NCBI RefSeq assembly: GCF_029510815.1
Contig: NZ_CP120360.1
Coordinates: 62,001 to 126,000, forward strand
Source of the DNA: Janibacter sp. DB-40
GTDB lineage: Bacteria > Actinomycetota > Actinomycetes > Actinomycetales > Dermatophilaceae
Length of the DNA stretch: 64,000 bases
Direction of reading: 5' to 3'
Shown here: one piece after another, positions 49,689-59,398 of the stretch
How the letters are laid out: every line of letters begins with the position of its first letter
Numbering within the stretch: the first letter of the stretch is position 1
The notes under the pieces: generated by a model
Seen by the model: only the letters and a program-made list of their open reading frames with translations
What the model was told of the DNA's origin: nothing
Databases searched by the model: none
Position numbers and translations under genes: made by a program

Positions 49689-50657
49689 TCATCGCAGCAG
49701 CTCCTCGGCGAGGGCGAAGTCGCAGAGGAGCCCGGTGACCAGGCCCCCTTCGACGGCTGCACGCACGGCGGTGGCCCGCTCGGAGCCGGAGCACACGGCG
49801 ATGACCTCCGGGATGGCCACGAGCTCGGCGACGGACACCGAGATCAGCCGGTCGGCCAGCGGTGAGGTGACGCTGCGCCCGTGCGCGTCGAAGAGGACGC
49901 CGGCGATCTCGCCGACGACACCCGCCTCACGGACCTTCCGGCGCTCCTGCGCCGAGACGGCGTCGTGGATCGTCGAGGTGCCCGCACCCCACGCGCCGAG
50001 GCCGACGACGGCGTGGGTCACCCGGGACCGGTCGGCGATGGCGGTGCGGACCTCGCTCTGCCGCAGCACCGCACGGGCCGCGGCGGCATCCTCGAGGACG
50101 AAGGGGGCGAAGAAGAGCGTGGCCCGTCCGCCGGTGACCCGGGCGCTCTCCCGGGCGATGGAGACGGCGCTGGAGTCGACGCCGGGCACCTGCAGGGCGC
50201 CGGTCAGCTGGACGACGTCGACCGGGGGCAGGTCGTGCAGCAGGCCGGGCAGGACGCTGACCGTGCGCGACCACGGGAGTCCGAGCACGTCGCCCTCGCG
50301 CAACAGCTCTTGCAGCAGATCGGCGGCGAGCCGCGCCAGGGCCTCGCGCACGGCAGGAGCAGCGGCCGGTGTGGGCCCCGGCGTGACCAGCACGTGCTCG
50401 AGCCCCAGGTGGTCGCGCAGACGGGCAGAGGTCTCGGTGTCGAGGCTGTCCGGCGGCGTGATGCTGATCTGCACGATGCCCGCGCCCAGGGCGAGGTCGA
50501 TGAGCCGGGCGACCTTGAAGCGGCTGATCCCCAGGGTCTCGGCGATGTCGGTCTTGGCCTCGCCCAGCACGTAGTGGCGCCGGGCGACCTCGGTCGCCAG
50601 GACGAGCTCCCTCGGCCCCGGACCGCCCTCGGTCGGGACCCTGCCGGTGGTTGACAC
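49689..50657 (-). CDS. SorC/DeoR-family sugar-binding transcriptional regulator
   Basis: A 322-aa SorC-type regulator: N-terminal HTH (about 20-55, YVLGEAKTDIAETLGISRFKVARLI) and a large sugar-phosphate or polyol sensing domain (GDVLGLPWSRTV, VVGLGAWG, AVCSGSERATAVRAA). The GTG start lies 6 nt after TATGCT (leaderless). Two palindromes, 21 bp apart, lie in the divergent promoter region. It likely controls the polyol operon to its right and the ATPase gene to its left. Confidence 0.9.
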   Translation of the reverse strand: MSTTGRVPTEGGPGPRELVLATEVARRHYVLGEAKTDIAETLGISRFKVARLIDLALGAGIVQISITPPDSLDTETSARLRDHLGLEHVLVTPGPTPAAAPAVREALARLAADLLQELLREGDVLGLPWSRTVSVLPGLLHDLPPVDVVQLTGALQVPGVDSSAVSIARESARVTGGRATLFFAPFVLEDAAAARAVLRQSEVRTAIADRSRVTHAVVGLGAWGAGTSTIHDAVSAQERRKVREAGVVGEIAGVLFDAHGRSVTSPLADRLISVSVAELVAIPEVIAVCSGSERATAVRAAVEGGLVTGLLCDFALAEELLR

Positions 50658-50678
50658 ACGAGCAGCATAAGCCCTTTA

Positions 50679-50710
50679 CTCATATGAGCAACACCCCCGC
50701 TCATGTGAGC
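50679..50710. promoter_or_regulatory. Tandem operator of the SorC regulator
   Basis: CTCATATGAG (50679-50688) and GCTCATGTGAGC (50699-50710), palindromes of the form GCTCAYRTGAGC, have centres 21 bp apart, two helical turns. They sit between the GTG start of the regulator and the lipoprotein gene, 20-60 bp from both. Expected to bind the SorC protein and to respond to a polyol. Confidence 0.7.
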
Positions 50711-50769
50711 ATCGGTGGATCGATGGTGACCACGCCGGCGGCGGTACCTCGTGCAACGGAGGACGAATC

Positions 50770-52140
50770 GTGCGACAGAGAGCCGGACGAGCACTGTGTG
50801 CCACGGCGGCGGCCACGCTGGCCCTCACGGCCTGCACCGCGGGCTGGGGCGGAGGCGCTCCCGAGGGCGGCAGCGGCAGCATCAACGTGCTCATGGTCAA
50901 CAACCCCCAGATGGTCGACCTGCAGCGGCTGACCAGGGAGCACTTCACCGAGGACACCGGCATCACCGTCAACTTCACGGTCCTGCCGGAGAACGACGTC
51001 CGCGGCAAGATCAGCCAGGAGTTCTCCAGCCAGGCAGGCCAGTACGACGTCGCCTCGCTGAGCAACTTCGAGGTCCCGATCTACGCCCGGGCCGGGTGGA
51101 TCGCACCCCTCGACGAGTACGCCGAGCAGGACAGCGAGTTCGACCAGGACGACATCCTCGACTCGATGGAGAGCTCGCTCTCGCAGGACGGCTCGATCTA
51201 CGCCGAGCCGTTCTACGGCGAGTCCTCCTTCCTCATGTACCGCAAGGACGTCCTCGCCGAGCACGACCTGACCATGCCCGACGAGCCGACGTGGGACGAG
51301 GTCGCGGAGGTGGCCGCCACCGTCGACGAGAACGAGCCGGGGATGGCCGGCATCTGCCTGCGCGGCCTGCCCGGGTGGGGCCAGGTCCTCGCGCCGCTGA
51401 CGACGGTGGTCAACACCTACGGCGGTACCTGGTTCGACGAGGACTGGGACGCGCGCGTCGCCTCCCCGGAGTTCACCGAGGCCGTGCAGTTCTACGTCGA
51501 CCTCGTCCGCGACCACGGTGAGCGCGGCGCGCCCCAGGCCGGCTTCGCCGAGTGCCTCAACAGCCTCGTGCAGGGGGAGTCGGCCATGTGGTACGACGCC
51601 ACCTCGGCCGCGGGGCTCATCGAGGCCGAGGGCTCGCCGCACCGGGGCAAGTTCGGCTACGCGGCGGCACCGACCGTCGAGACGGACAGCTCGGGCTGGC
51701 TCTACGCGTGGGTGTGGAGCATGCAGTCGGCAAGCACGAAGAAGGACAAGGCCTGGGAGTTCATCTCGTGGGCGTCGAGCAAGGAGTACGAGGAGCTCGT
51801 TGGCTCCGAGCTCGGCTGGTCGCGGGTCCCCTCGGGCAAGCGCGCGTCCACCTACGAGAACGAGGACTACCTGGCCGAGGCCGGTGACTTCGCGGGACCG
51901 ACCCTCGAGGCGCTCCAGGCGACCGATCCCCTGGACCCGGGCGTGCAGCCGCGCCCGGCGCCCGGCGTGCAGTTCGTCGGCATCCCGGAGTTCCCGTCCC
52001 TGGGGACGCAGGTCTCCCGGGAGATCAGCGCGGCGATCGCCGGCCAGCAGAGCGTGGAGGACGCACTCGAGCGCGGGCAGGAGCTCACCGACGACGTCGG
52101 CGCCCTGTATCGCGAGGGCAAGGGAGGGAGGCAGCCATGA
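50770..52140 (+). CDS. Polyol/sugar ABC transporter substrate-binding lipoprotein
   Basis: A 456-aa type-1 extracellular binding protein. Signal peptide with lipobox LTAC (Cys22), then VLMVNNPQMVDLQRLT, the periplasmic-binding fold, and a C-terminal region ending QSVEDALERGQELTDD. It resembles SmoE/MtlE-type polyol-binding proteins. GTG start. Its stop overlaps the first permease start (ATGA), and it begins an operon with two permeases, mannitol-type dehydrogenase and xylulokinase. Confidence 0.9.
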   Translation: MRQRAGRALCATAAATLALTACTAGWGGGAPEGGSGSINVLMVNNPQMVDLQRLTREHFTEDTGITVNFTVLPENDVRGKISQEFSSQAGQYDVASLSNFEVPIYARAGWIAPLDEYAEQDSEFDQDDILDSMESSLSQDGSIYAEPFYGESSFLMYRKDVLAEHDLTMPDEPTWDEVAEVAATVDENEPGMAGICLRGLPGWGQVLAPLTTVVNTYGGTWFDEDWDARVASPEFTEAVQFYVDLVRDHGERGAPQAGFAECLNSLVQGESAMWYDATSAAGLIEAEGSPHRGKFGYAAAPTVETDSSGWLYAWVWSMQSASTKKDKAWEFISWASSKEYEELVGSELGWSRVPSGKRASTYENEDYLAEAGDFAGPTLEALQATDPLDPGVQPRPAPGVQFVGIPEFPSLGTQVSREISAAIAGQQSVEDALERGQELTDDVGALYREGKGGRQP

Positions 52141-53093
52141 GCGTCATGACCCGGACCGAAGGGGGCCGCGCCCCTGACGAGACCACGGGGCCCGATCCCC
52201 GGTCCAGCTCGATGGCCAGGGCGGGACGGTGGGCCCGACGGGCGCCGCTGCTTCCGGCGCTGATTTTCACGATCGTGGTCACCCAGCTGCCCTTCGCGGC
52301 GGCCGTGGTCATCTCGCTGATGAACTGGAATGCCTACTACCCCGACAACCGGGGGTTCGCGGGCTTCGGCAACTTCGCCAGCATCTTCACCGACTCCAAC
52401 GCCCGCTCGGCGGTCCTCGTCACCATCCTGCTGACCGCCTCGGTGGTCCTCGTCAGCCTCGCCCTGGGGCTGGGCATCGCGATCCTGCTCGACCGGCCCT
52501 TCCGCGGTCGGGGGGTGGTGCGCACGATGATGATCACCCCCTTCCTCGTCGTGCCGGTGGCCGCGGCCCTGCTGTGGAAGCACGCCCTCTACAACCCGGA
52601 GTACGGGCTGCTCAACGGGATGCTCACGTGGGTCTTCGGGGACAACGCGCCGCAACCGGACTGGATCAGCGAGAACCCACTCGTCTCGATCATCGTCGCG
52701 CTCGTGTGGCAGTGGACCCCCTTCATGATGCTCATCCTGCTGGCGGGCCTGCAGAGCCGGCCGCTCGACGTCATCGAGGCGGCCCGCCTGGACGGCGCCA
52801 GCTCGTGGCAGATCTTCCGGTACATGACGCTGCCGCACCTGCGTCGCTACATCGAGCTGGCCGGCCTGCTCGGCGCGATCTACGTCGTGCAGAACTTCGA
52901 CCACGTCTTCACCATCACCGCCGGCGGGCTCGGCACCGCCAACCTGCCGTACTTCATCTACGAGACCTTCTACCTCGCGCAGGACTACGGACGGGCATCC
53001 GCCGCGGGCGTGGTCACCGTCATCGGCACGCTGATCGTCGCGATCCTCGCGCTGCGCACGGTCTTCAGCATCTTCAAGGAGGAGACGTCGTGA
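52137..53093 (+). CDS. Polyol ABC transporter permease (MalF/SmoF type)
   Basis: A 318-aa CUT1 permease with six transmembrane helices. The EAA loop is EAARLDGASSWQIFRYMTLPHL. The cytoplasmic N-terminal 30 residues are Gly/Arg/Pro-rich. It forms the transport pore with the next gene product. Start overlaps the binding-protein stop (ATGA) and its own stop overlaps the next GTG (GTGA). Confidence 0.93.
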   Translation: MSVMTRTEGGRAPDETTGPDPRSSSMARAGRWARRAPLLPALIFTIVVTQLPFAAAVVISLMNWNAYYPDNRGFAGFGNFASIFTDSNARSAVLVTILLTASVVLVSLALGLGIAILLDRPFRGRGVVRTMMITPFLVVPVAAALLWKHALYNPEYGLLNGMLTWVFGDNAPQPDWISENPLVSIIVALVWQWTPFMMLILLAGLQSRPLDVIEAARLDGASSWQIFRYMTLPHLRRYIELAGLLGAIYVVQNFDHVFTITAGGLGTANLPYFIYETFYLAQDYGRASAAGVVTVIGTLIVAILALRTVFSIFKEETS

Positions 53094-53932
53094 CCGCTGC
53101 ACCCCAGATCGAGAAGTCCAGACGGCCAGGGCTCGCGGGCCTGCTCACGGCGGCCGCGTGGGTGTGCGGCATCCTCTTCGCCCTCCCGGTCCTGTGGATG
53201 GTGCTGACCTCCTTCCACAGCGAGCCGGACGCGGCCACCAACCCCCCGAGCCTCTTCGCGCCGCTCAGCCTCGAGGGGTACCGCTCCTTCCTCGACGCCG
53301 GGCCGTGGCCGCCGCTGCTGAACTCGATGACGGCCAGCATCGTCTCGACGATCCTCGTCATCCTGCTCGCCTTCCCCGCGGCATACGCCCTCTCGATCAA
53401 GCCGGTGGAGAAGTGGACGGACGTCATGTTCTTCTTCCTCTCCACGAAGATGCTGCCGATCGTTGCCGCGATCATGCCGCTGTACCTCTTCGCGCAGCAG
53501 CTCCAGGTGCTCGACAACATCTGGTTCCTCGTCGTCCTCTACACGGCGATGAACCTGCCGATCGCGGTGTGGATGCTGCGTTCCTTCCTCGCGGAGGTGC
53601 CCACGGAGATGCTCGAGGCGGCCCAGGTCGACGGTGCCGGCCTCATCCGCACCCTCGTGTCGGTCGTCGCGCCCGTCGTGGCGCCGGGGATCGCGGCGGC
53701 CTCGCTCATCTGCTTCATCTTCAGCTGGAACGAGCTGCTCCTCGCCCGGGTGCTCACGAGCACGGTGGCCCAGACCGCCCCGGTCTTCCTCACCGGCTTC
53801 GTCACCAGCCAGGGCCTCTTCCTCGCCAAGGTCTGTGCGGCGTCCTTCGTCGTCTCCGTGCCCGTGCTCGTGGCCGGCTTCGCCGCGCAGGACAAGCTGG
53901 TGCAGGGCCTGTCGATGGGAGCCGTCAAGTGA
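53090..53932 (+). CDS. Polyol ABC transporter permease (MalG/SmoG type)
   Basis: A 280-aa CUT1 permease, six transmembrane helices, EAA loop EAAQVDGAGLIRTLVSVVAP. GTG start at 53090 overlaps the MalF-type gene, and a Shine-Dalgarno AAGGAGGAGA lies just before it. Its stop overlaps the GTG of the dehydrogenase gene by 4 nt, showing strong coupling. Confidence 0.93.
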   Translation: MTAAPQIEKSRRPGLAGLLTAAAWVCGILFALPVLWMVLTSFHSEPDAATNPPSLFAPLSLEGYRSFLDAGPWPPLLNSMTASIVSTILVILLAFPAAYALSIKPVEKWTDVMFFFLSTKMLPIVAAIMPLYLFAQQLQVLDNIWFLVVLYTAMNLPIAVWMLRSFLAEVPTEMLEAAQVDGAGLIRTLVSVVAPVVAPGIAAASLICFIFSWNELLLARVLTSTVAQTAPVFLTGFVTSQGLFLAKVCAASFVVSVPVLVAGFAAQDKLVQGLSMGAVK

Positions 53933-55431
53933 GCCGAGCGCTGGTCGACCTCACCGCCGACGAAGGGGGCCTCACCGGCCTGGACGAGCGGGTCGCCGCC
54001 CCCGGTTACGACCGCACGTCGCTGCGGACGGGGATCGTCCACTTCGGGATCGGTGGCTTCCACCGGGCGCACCTCGCGGCCTACCTCGACCGGCTCATGG
54101 AGTCGGGAGAAGCCTCGGACTGGGCCCTCACCGGGGTGGGGGTGCTGCCGCACGACCGCGCGATCGTGGAGACCCTCGCCGCGCAGGACGGGCGGTACAC
54201 CCTCGTCGTCAAGCACCCCGACGGCCGCCTGGAGCCGCGCATCATCGGGTCCGTCCGCGAGGCGCTGCTCGCGCCGGACGATCCCGAGGCGGTGCTCGAC
54301 CGACTGACCGACCCCGCGGTGCGCATCGTGTCGTTGACGATCACGGAGGGCGGGTACCTCGTCAACCAGGTCACCGGCGAGCTCGACGCCGACGCGGAGT
54401 CGATCCGGGCGGACCTCGTCCCGGGGGCCACGCCGAGCTCCGTCTTCGGGTACGTCGTCGAGGGGCTGCGCCGGCGCCGCTCCGCCGGCACCGCCCCCTT
54501 CGCCGTGATGTCCTGCGACAACCTCCCGGGCAACGGTGACGTGGCCCGGCGGATGATCACCGCCTTCACCCGGCTGACCGATCCCGACCTCGCCGACTGG
54601 ATCGAGCGGGAGGTGGCCTTCCCCAACGCGATGGTCGACCGGATCACCCCGGTCACCTCGCCGGAGGACGTCGCCACGCTCGAGCGCGAGTTCGGCGTCC
54701 GGGACGGGTGGCCCGTCGTCTGCGAGCCCTTCACGCAGTGGGTCCTCGAGGACGAGTTCCCGCTGGGCCGCCCGCCGCTGGAGCAGGTCGGTGTCCAGCT
54801 CGTCGAGGACGTCGTGCCCTACGAGCTGATGAAGCTGCGGCTGCTCAACGCCAGCCACCAGGCGCTCTGCTACCTCGGCCACCTCGCCGGCCACCGCTAC
54901 GCGCACGAGGTGCTGGGGGAGGAGATTTTCCGCCGCTTCCTCCACGGCTACATGGTCCGCGAGGGGATGCCGACGCTGCCCGAGGTCGCCGGGGTGGATC
55001 TCGAGGAGTACGCCCGCACGCTCATCGAGCGCTTCGCCAACCCCGAGATCCGCGACACCCTCGCCCGGCTCTGCGCCGAGAGCAGCGACCGGATCCCCAA
55101 GTGGCTGGTGCCGGTGATCCGCGCGAACCTCGCCGCCGGCGGGGAGATCGAGCTGTCCGCGCTCGTCGTCGCGTCCTGGGCCCGGTACGCGGAAGGGGTG
55201 GACGAGCAGGGGCACCCGATCGAGGTCGTCGACCGGATCCGGGAGCGGGTCATGGCCGCGGCCGCACGGCAGGAGGAGGACGAGCTCGCCTTCCTGCGCG
55301 ACCCCGATCTCTTCGGCGACCTCGTCGTGGACGAGCGCTTCACCAGCGCCTACCGGCGGGCCCTCGCGAGCCTGCACGAGGTCGGTGCCCGGGCCACCGT
55401 CGAGCGATGGGTTGAGCGGGTCGGTGCCTGA
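53929..55431 (+). CDS. Mannitol dehydrogenase family protein
   Basis: A 500-aa long-chain polyol dehydrogenase (PSLDR). The N-terminal cofactor domain starts VHFGIGGFHRAH (GxGxFH-type), and the family catalytic motif K-X4-N-X2-H is KLRLLNASH (Lys302, Asn307, His310). The enzyme oxidises mannitol, arabitol or sorbitol to a ketose; substrate not determinable. It begins in the stop of the permease gene (GTGA overlap) and precedes the xylulokinase gene by 78 nt, consistent with D-arabitol to xylulose use or mannitol to fructose. Confidence 0.93.
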   Translation: MSRALVDLTADEGGLTGLDERVAAPGYDRTSLRTGIVHFGIGGFHRAHLAAYLDRLMESGEASDWALTGVGVLPHDRAIVETLAAQDGRYTLVVKHPDGRLEPRIIGSVREALLAPDDPEAVLDRLTDPAVRIVSLTITEGGYLVNQVTGELDADAESIRADLVPGATPSSVFGYVVEGLRRRRSAGTAPFAVMSCDNLPGNGDVARRMITAFTRLTDPDLADWIEREVAFPNAMVDRITPVTSPEDVATLEREFGVRDGWPVVCEPFTQWVLEDEFPLGRPPLEQVGVQLVEDVVPYELMKLRLLNASHQALCYLGHLAGHRYAHEVLGEEIFRRFLHGYMVREGMPTLPEVAGVDLEEYARTLIERFANPEIRDTLARLCAESSDRIPKWLVPVIRANLAAGGEIELSALVVASWARYAEGVDEQGHPIEVVDRIRERVMAAAARQEEDELAFLRDPDLFGDLVVDERFTSAYRRALASLHEVGARATVERWVERVGA

Positions 55432-55509
55432 CCGTCCGTCGCGGCCCGCGGTGGCCGAAGTCGGCCTCCCGCGCCAGACTGGCCGTCGAGCCCCGATCAG
55501 GAGGTCCGC

Positions 55510-56921
55510 GTGAGTGCACGCCCGCTCGTTGCCGGTGTCGACTCCTCGACGCAGTCGACCAAGGTCGTCGTCCACGACGCCGAGACCGGAGCCGTCGTGC
55601 GCTCCGGCCGCGCCGGTCACCCCGACGGCACCGAGGTCCATCCCGACCGGTGGTGGGAGGCCTACGGGGCGGCGAGCGAAGGGGGTCTGCTCGAGGGCGT
55701 CTCGGCGATCGCCGTCGGTGGCCAGCAGCACGGTCTGGTCACCAGTGACGCCTCCGGGGCGGTCGTGCGCGACGCCCTGCTGTGGAACGACAACCGCTCG
55801 GCCGACGCGGCGGTGGACCTCGTGCGCGAGCTCGGTGGCCAGGACGCCTGGGTGGACGCCGTCGGCAGCGTGCCCGTGGCCAGCTTCACCGTGACGAAGC
55901 TGCGCTGGATGGCATGGCACGAGCCGGAGCTGGCCGCCCGGGTCGCTCGGGTGGAGCTGCCGCACGACTGGATCACCTCACGCCTGCTCGACGGCGGCGA
56001 GCGGGTGGCCGACGCGGTGACCGACCGTGGCGATGCGAGCGGGACCGGCTACTGGTCACCCGCGAGCGGCGAGTACCGCACCGACCTCCTCGAGCTCGCG
56101 CTCGGGCGGGTGCCCGACCTGCCCACGGTGCTCGGGCCGCACGCTGCCGCGGGCCGGACCGCCGCCGGCCTGGTCGTCGGTCCGGGGACCGGCGACAACA
56201 TGGGCGCCGCCCTCGGGCTGGGGCTGCTCGAGGGCGACGCCGTGGTCTCGCTCGGCACGAGCGGCACGGCCTTCGCCGTCCACGCCGAGGCGGTCCGTGA
56301 CCCCTCCGGTGACGTCGCCGGGTTCGCCGACGCGACCGGCCTCCACCTGCCGCTGGTGTGCACGCTCAACGCGGCCCGGGTCATCACCTCCGCCGCCCAG
56401 ATGCTCGGGGTGGACGTCGCCGAGCTCGACCGGCTGGCGCTCGCCGCGCGTCCCGGCGCCGAGGGGCTGGCGCTCCTGCCCTACCTCGACGGGGAACGCA
56501 CCCCGACGCTGCCGCACGCCAGCGGTACCCTGGCCGGGCTGCGGCGGGACAACATGACCCCGGAGAACCTCGCCCGGGCCGCCTACGAGGGGATGCTGTG
56601 CAACGTCGGCGCGGGCCTGGACGCGCTGCGGGCGCACGGCGTCGAGGTGCGCCGGGTCTTCCTCATCGGTGGTGCGTCGATCTCCACCGCCGTGCAGGCG
56701 ATCGCCCCGGACGTCTTCGGCGCCCGGGTCGTCGTGCCGGTGGCCGGGGAGTACGTCGGACGGGGGCCGCCCGGCAGGCCGCGTGGGTGCTCTCCGGTGA
56801 GGAGCAGCCCCCGCAGTGGGAGATCGAGGTGGACTCGGTCGCCGACCCGGACGGCGCTGCCGACGGCGAGGCCGTGCGCGGTCAGTACGCCGAGCTGCTG
56901 CGGGCCACCCACGGCATCTGA
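55510..56921 (+). CDS. xylB: Xylulokinase, frameshifted near the 3' end
   Basis: A FGGY-family sugar kinase: [12 protein letters not shown] (N-terminal phosphate loop), [38 protein letters not shown] and FLIGGASIS. Product would be xylulose 5-phosphate. In the starting frame an Arg/Pro/Ser-rich tail runs to 57075 beyond residue 418, while the next frame gives the correct tail [18 protein letters not shown] to 56921. One extra G in the GGGGG run 56762-56766 restores a 470-aa protein. Shine-Dalgarno AGGAGG before GTG 55510. Probably a sequencing error. Confidence 0.88.
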
Positions 56922-56941
56922 CGCCGCCGCGGCCCGGGGAG

Positions 56942-57979
56942 TCAGCGTGCCGGGTCCACGATCGTCATCCCCGCGACGGTCGCCCGGTCGAAGCCGGGCA
57001 GCAGTGCCGCCGCCTCCTCGAGGCCGATGGTCCGCTCGACGAGCCGCTGCGGCCGGAGCGCCCCGGACTCGATGAGCGCGAGCATGCCCGGGTAGTCGAC
57101 CGCCGCCATGCCGTGGCTGCCGAGCAGGTCGAGCTCCCAGCCGATGACCCGCGCCATCGGCACCCGCGGGTGGCCCTCGACCGGCGGCAGCAGGCCGATC
57201 TGCACGTGGCGGCCACGACGACGCAGGCTGTGGATGGCGTCGGCGCAGGTCTGCTCGCTGCCCACGGCGTCGACGGCGACGTGGCTGCCGCCGCCGGTCA
57301 GCCCGGCCACGGCTTCCCCGATGTCGCGGCCGTCCGCGAGGAGGGTGTGGTCGGCGCCCAGCTCGGTGGCCACGGCGAGGGCCTGCGGGTTCCGGTCGAC
57401 CGCGACCACCCGGGCGCCGAGCGCGCGGGCGATCATCACCGCGCTCAGCCCGACGCCGCCGGCACCGACGACGGTGACCCATTCCCCCTTCGTCAGTGCG
57501 GCCCGGGCGACCAGCGCCCGGTATGCCGTGGCGAAGCGGCACCCCAGGCTCGCCGCCGTCGTGAAGTCCACGCTCTCGGGGAGGCGGACGAGGTTGGTGT
57601 CGGCCGCGTGCAGCGCCACGTACTCGGCGAAGGAGCCCCAGTGCGTGAATCCCGGCTGCTCCTGGTCCGGGCAGACCTGCGCCTCGCCCGCGGCGCACCA
57701 CGAGCACCGCCCGCAGCCGCAGACGAAGGGGACGGTGACCCGGTCCCCGACCTGCCACCGACGGACACCGGCGCCGACCTCGGTCACCACCCCGGCGAGC
57801 TCATGACCGGGGACGTGGGGCCAGGCGATGTCGTCGTGTCCCGCCCACGCGTGCCAGTCGCTGCGGCACAGTCCGGTCGCCCTCACTTCCACCACGACCC
57901 CACCCTCCGGAGCGAAGGGGGGCGCCACCTCCCGCACCTCGGGCTGGGCTCGGACGGCATCGATGACCACGGCTCGCAC
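56942..57979 (-). CDS. Zinc-dependent alcohol dehydrogenase (polyol-type)
   Basis: A 345-aa medium-chain dehydrogenase. Catalytic zinc site in [10 protein letters not shown] and PGHELAG, structural zinc in [17 protein letters not shown], cofactor motif [10 protein letters not shown] with Asp (VAVDRNP) favouring NAD. It converges with the xylulokinase gene, and the location suggests a polyol or aldehyde substrate, but its regulation is separate. GTG start at 57979; GAGGAT lies 6 nt upstream. Confidence 0.88.
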   Translation of the reverse strand: MRAVVIDAVRAQPEVREVAPPFAPEGGVVVEVRATGLCRSDWHAWAGHDDIAWPHVPGHELAGVVTEVGAGVRRWQVGDRVTVPFVCGCGRCSWCAAGEAQVCPDQEQPGFTHWGSFAEYVALHAADTNLVRLPESVDFTTAASLGCRFATAYRALVARAALTKGEWVTVVGAGGVGLSAVMIARALGARVVAVDRNPQALAVATELGADHTLLADGRDIGEAVAGLTGGGSHVAVDAVGSEQTCADAIHSLRRRGRHVQIGLLPPVEGHPRVPMARVIGWELDLLGSHGMAAVDYPGMLALIESGALRPQRLVERTIGLEEAAALLPGFDRATVAGMTIVDPAR

Positions 57980-58034
57980 ACGGTCATCCTCTCAACCGCG
58001 TCCCGGCGGCGGACGGGGCACTAGCGTGTGCGCC

Positions 58035-59369
58035 ATGACGACCCCCGCGGACTCGATGCCCACCCCCGCCGGTCGCGGCCGAGCGCGGCAGAACGCGATC
58101 TACCGCCCCGGCGCGCTCGGCATCGCACCGACCGTCCCCACCGACGTCACCGAGCTCGAGCGGCGGGCGAAGCGCGCGATGAGCCGCAAGGCATGGGCCT
58201 ATGTCGCGGGTGGAGCGGGCACGGGGGCGACGGTGCGGGCCAACCGCGACGCCTTCGACCGCTGGCAGGCCGTCCCGCGGATGCTGCACGGGACCACCCG
58301 GCGCGACCTGTCCACCCGGGTCCTCGACACCCCGATGGACGCACCCCTGATGCTCGCGCCCGTCGGGGCCGCCGGGCTCGTCGTCGAGGACGCCGACGTG
58401 CGGGTCGCCGAGGGTGCGCACGCCAGCGGCATCCCCTACGTCTTCTCCTGCCAGGGCAGTGCCCCGATGGAGATGACGGCGCGGGCGATGGCCGGGACCC
58501 CCTTCTGGTACCAGCTCTACTGGTCGACGGACGAGGGCCTCGTCGACTCGATGATCGAGCGCGCCGAGGCGGCCGGTGCGCAGGCGCTCGTCGTCACCCT
58601 CGACACCACCATGCTCGGGTGGCGCACCCAGGACCTCGATCTGGGCAGCCTGCCCTTCGCCCGGGGGCAGGGGATCGCGCAGTACACCTCGGACCCGCGC
58701 TTCATGACGCTCGTCCGGGAGCGGATCGCGGCCGCCGGCGCGGCGGCGCAGGGCCTGGGCCTCGACCCCCGGCAGCCCGTGCAGCTGGCCAGGGCAGCGA
58801 AGGGGGGAGTCGGCACCCTGCTGTCGATGTCCCGCGAGCACCCCGGCGGGTTGCGGGACAACCTGCGCTCCGCCGAACCGCGGGCGGCGGTCGAGACCTT
58901 CCTCGACATCTACTCCAACCCGGCCCTGTCGTGGGAGCACATCGCCACGCTCAGGGAGCGCACCTCCCTTCCCGTGGTGCTCAAGGGTGTCCTCCACGAG
59001 GACGACGCGAGGCGCGCCTTCGACTCGGGCGTCGACGGCATCGTCGTGTCCAACCACGGTGGACGGCAGGTGGACCGCTCGATCGGTGCCCTCGACGCAC
59101 TGGTCCGCATCCGCGATGCCGTCGGGCCGGAGCCGACGGTCCTCATGGACAGCGGGATCCGGTCCGGCGCGGACCTCTTCATCGCGCTGGCGCTCGGCGC
59201 CGATGCCTGCCTGCTGGGCCGACCGCACATCTACGGCCTCGCGCTCGACGGTGCCGCCGGTGTCAGCGCCGTCATCGACAACGTGCTCGGGGAGCTCGAC
59301 CTGACCATGGGGCTGGTCGGCGCCGCCTCGATCGCGGACATCACCCGGGAGCTGCTCGTCGGGGCCTGA
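58035..59369 (+). CDS. FMN-dependent alpha-hydroxy acid oxidase (lactate 2-monooxygenase-like)
   Basis: A 444-aa flavoprotein of the FMN alpha-hydroxy acid dehydrogenase family. The catalytic His is His341 in SNHGGRQVD; FMN contacts include MLAPVGAAGL and DSGIRSGADLF, with LVVTLDTTMLGWRTQDLDLG. The insertion around 205-265 resembles lactate 2-monooxygenase. It would oxidise lactate or another 2-hydroxy acid. ATG 58035 lies 7 nt after TAGCGT (leaderless). Substrate not proven. Confidence 0.88.
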   Translation: MTTPADSMPTPAGRGRARQNAIYRPGALGIAPTVPTDVTELERRAKRAMSRKAWAYVAGGAGTGATVRANRDAFDRWQAVPRMLHGTTRRDLSTRVLDTPMDAPLMLAPVGAAGLVVEDADVRVAEGAHASGIPYVFSCQGSAPMEMTARAMAGTPFWYQLYWSTDEGLVDSMIERAEAAGAQALVVTLDTTMLGWRTQDLDLGSLPFARGQGIAQYTSDPRFMTLVRERIAAAGAAAQGLGLDPRQPVQLARAAKGGVGTLLSMSREHPGGLRDNLRSAEPRAAVETFLDIYSNPALSWEHIATLRERTSLPVVLKGVLHEDDARRAFDSGVDGIVVSNHGGRQVDRSIGALDALVRIRDAVGPEPTVLMDSGIRSGADLFIALALGADACLLGRPHIYGLALDGAAGVSAVIDNVLGELDLTMGLVGAASIADITRELLVGA

Positions 59370-59398
59370 CCTGCTGTCGGGCGACGAGGAGCGTCAGG

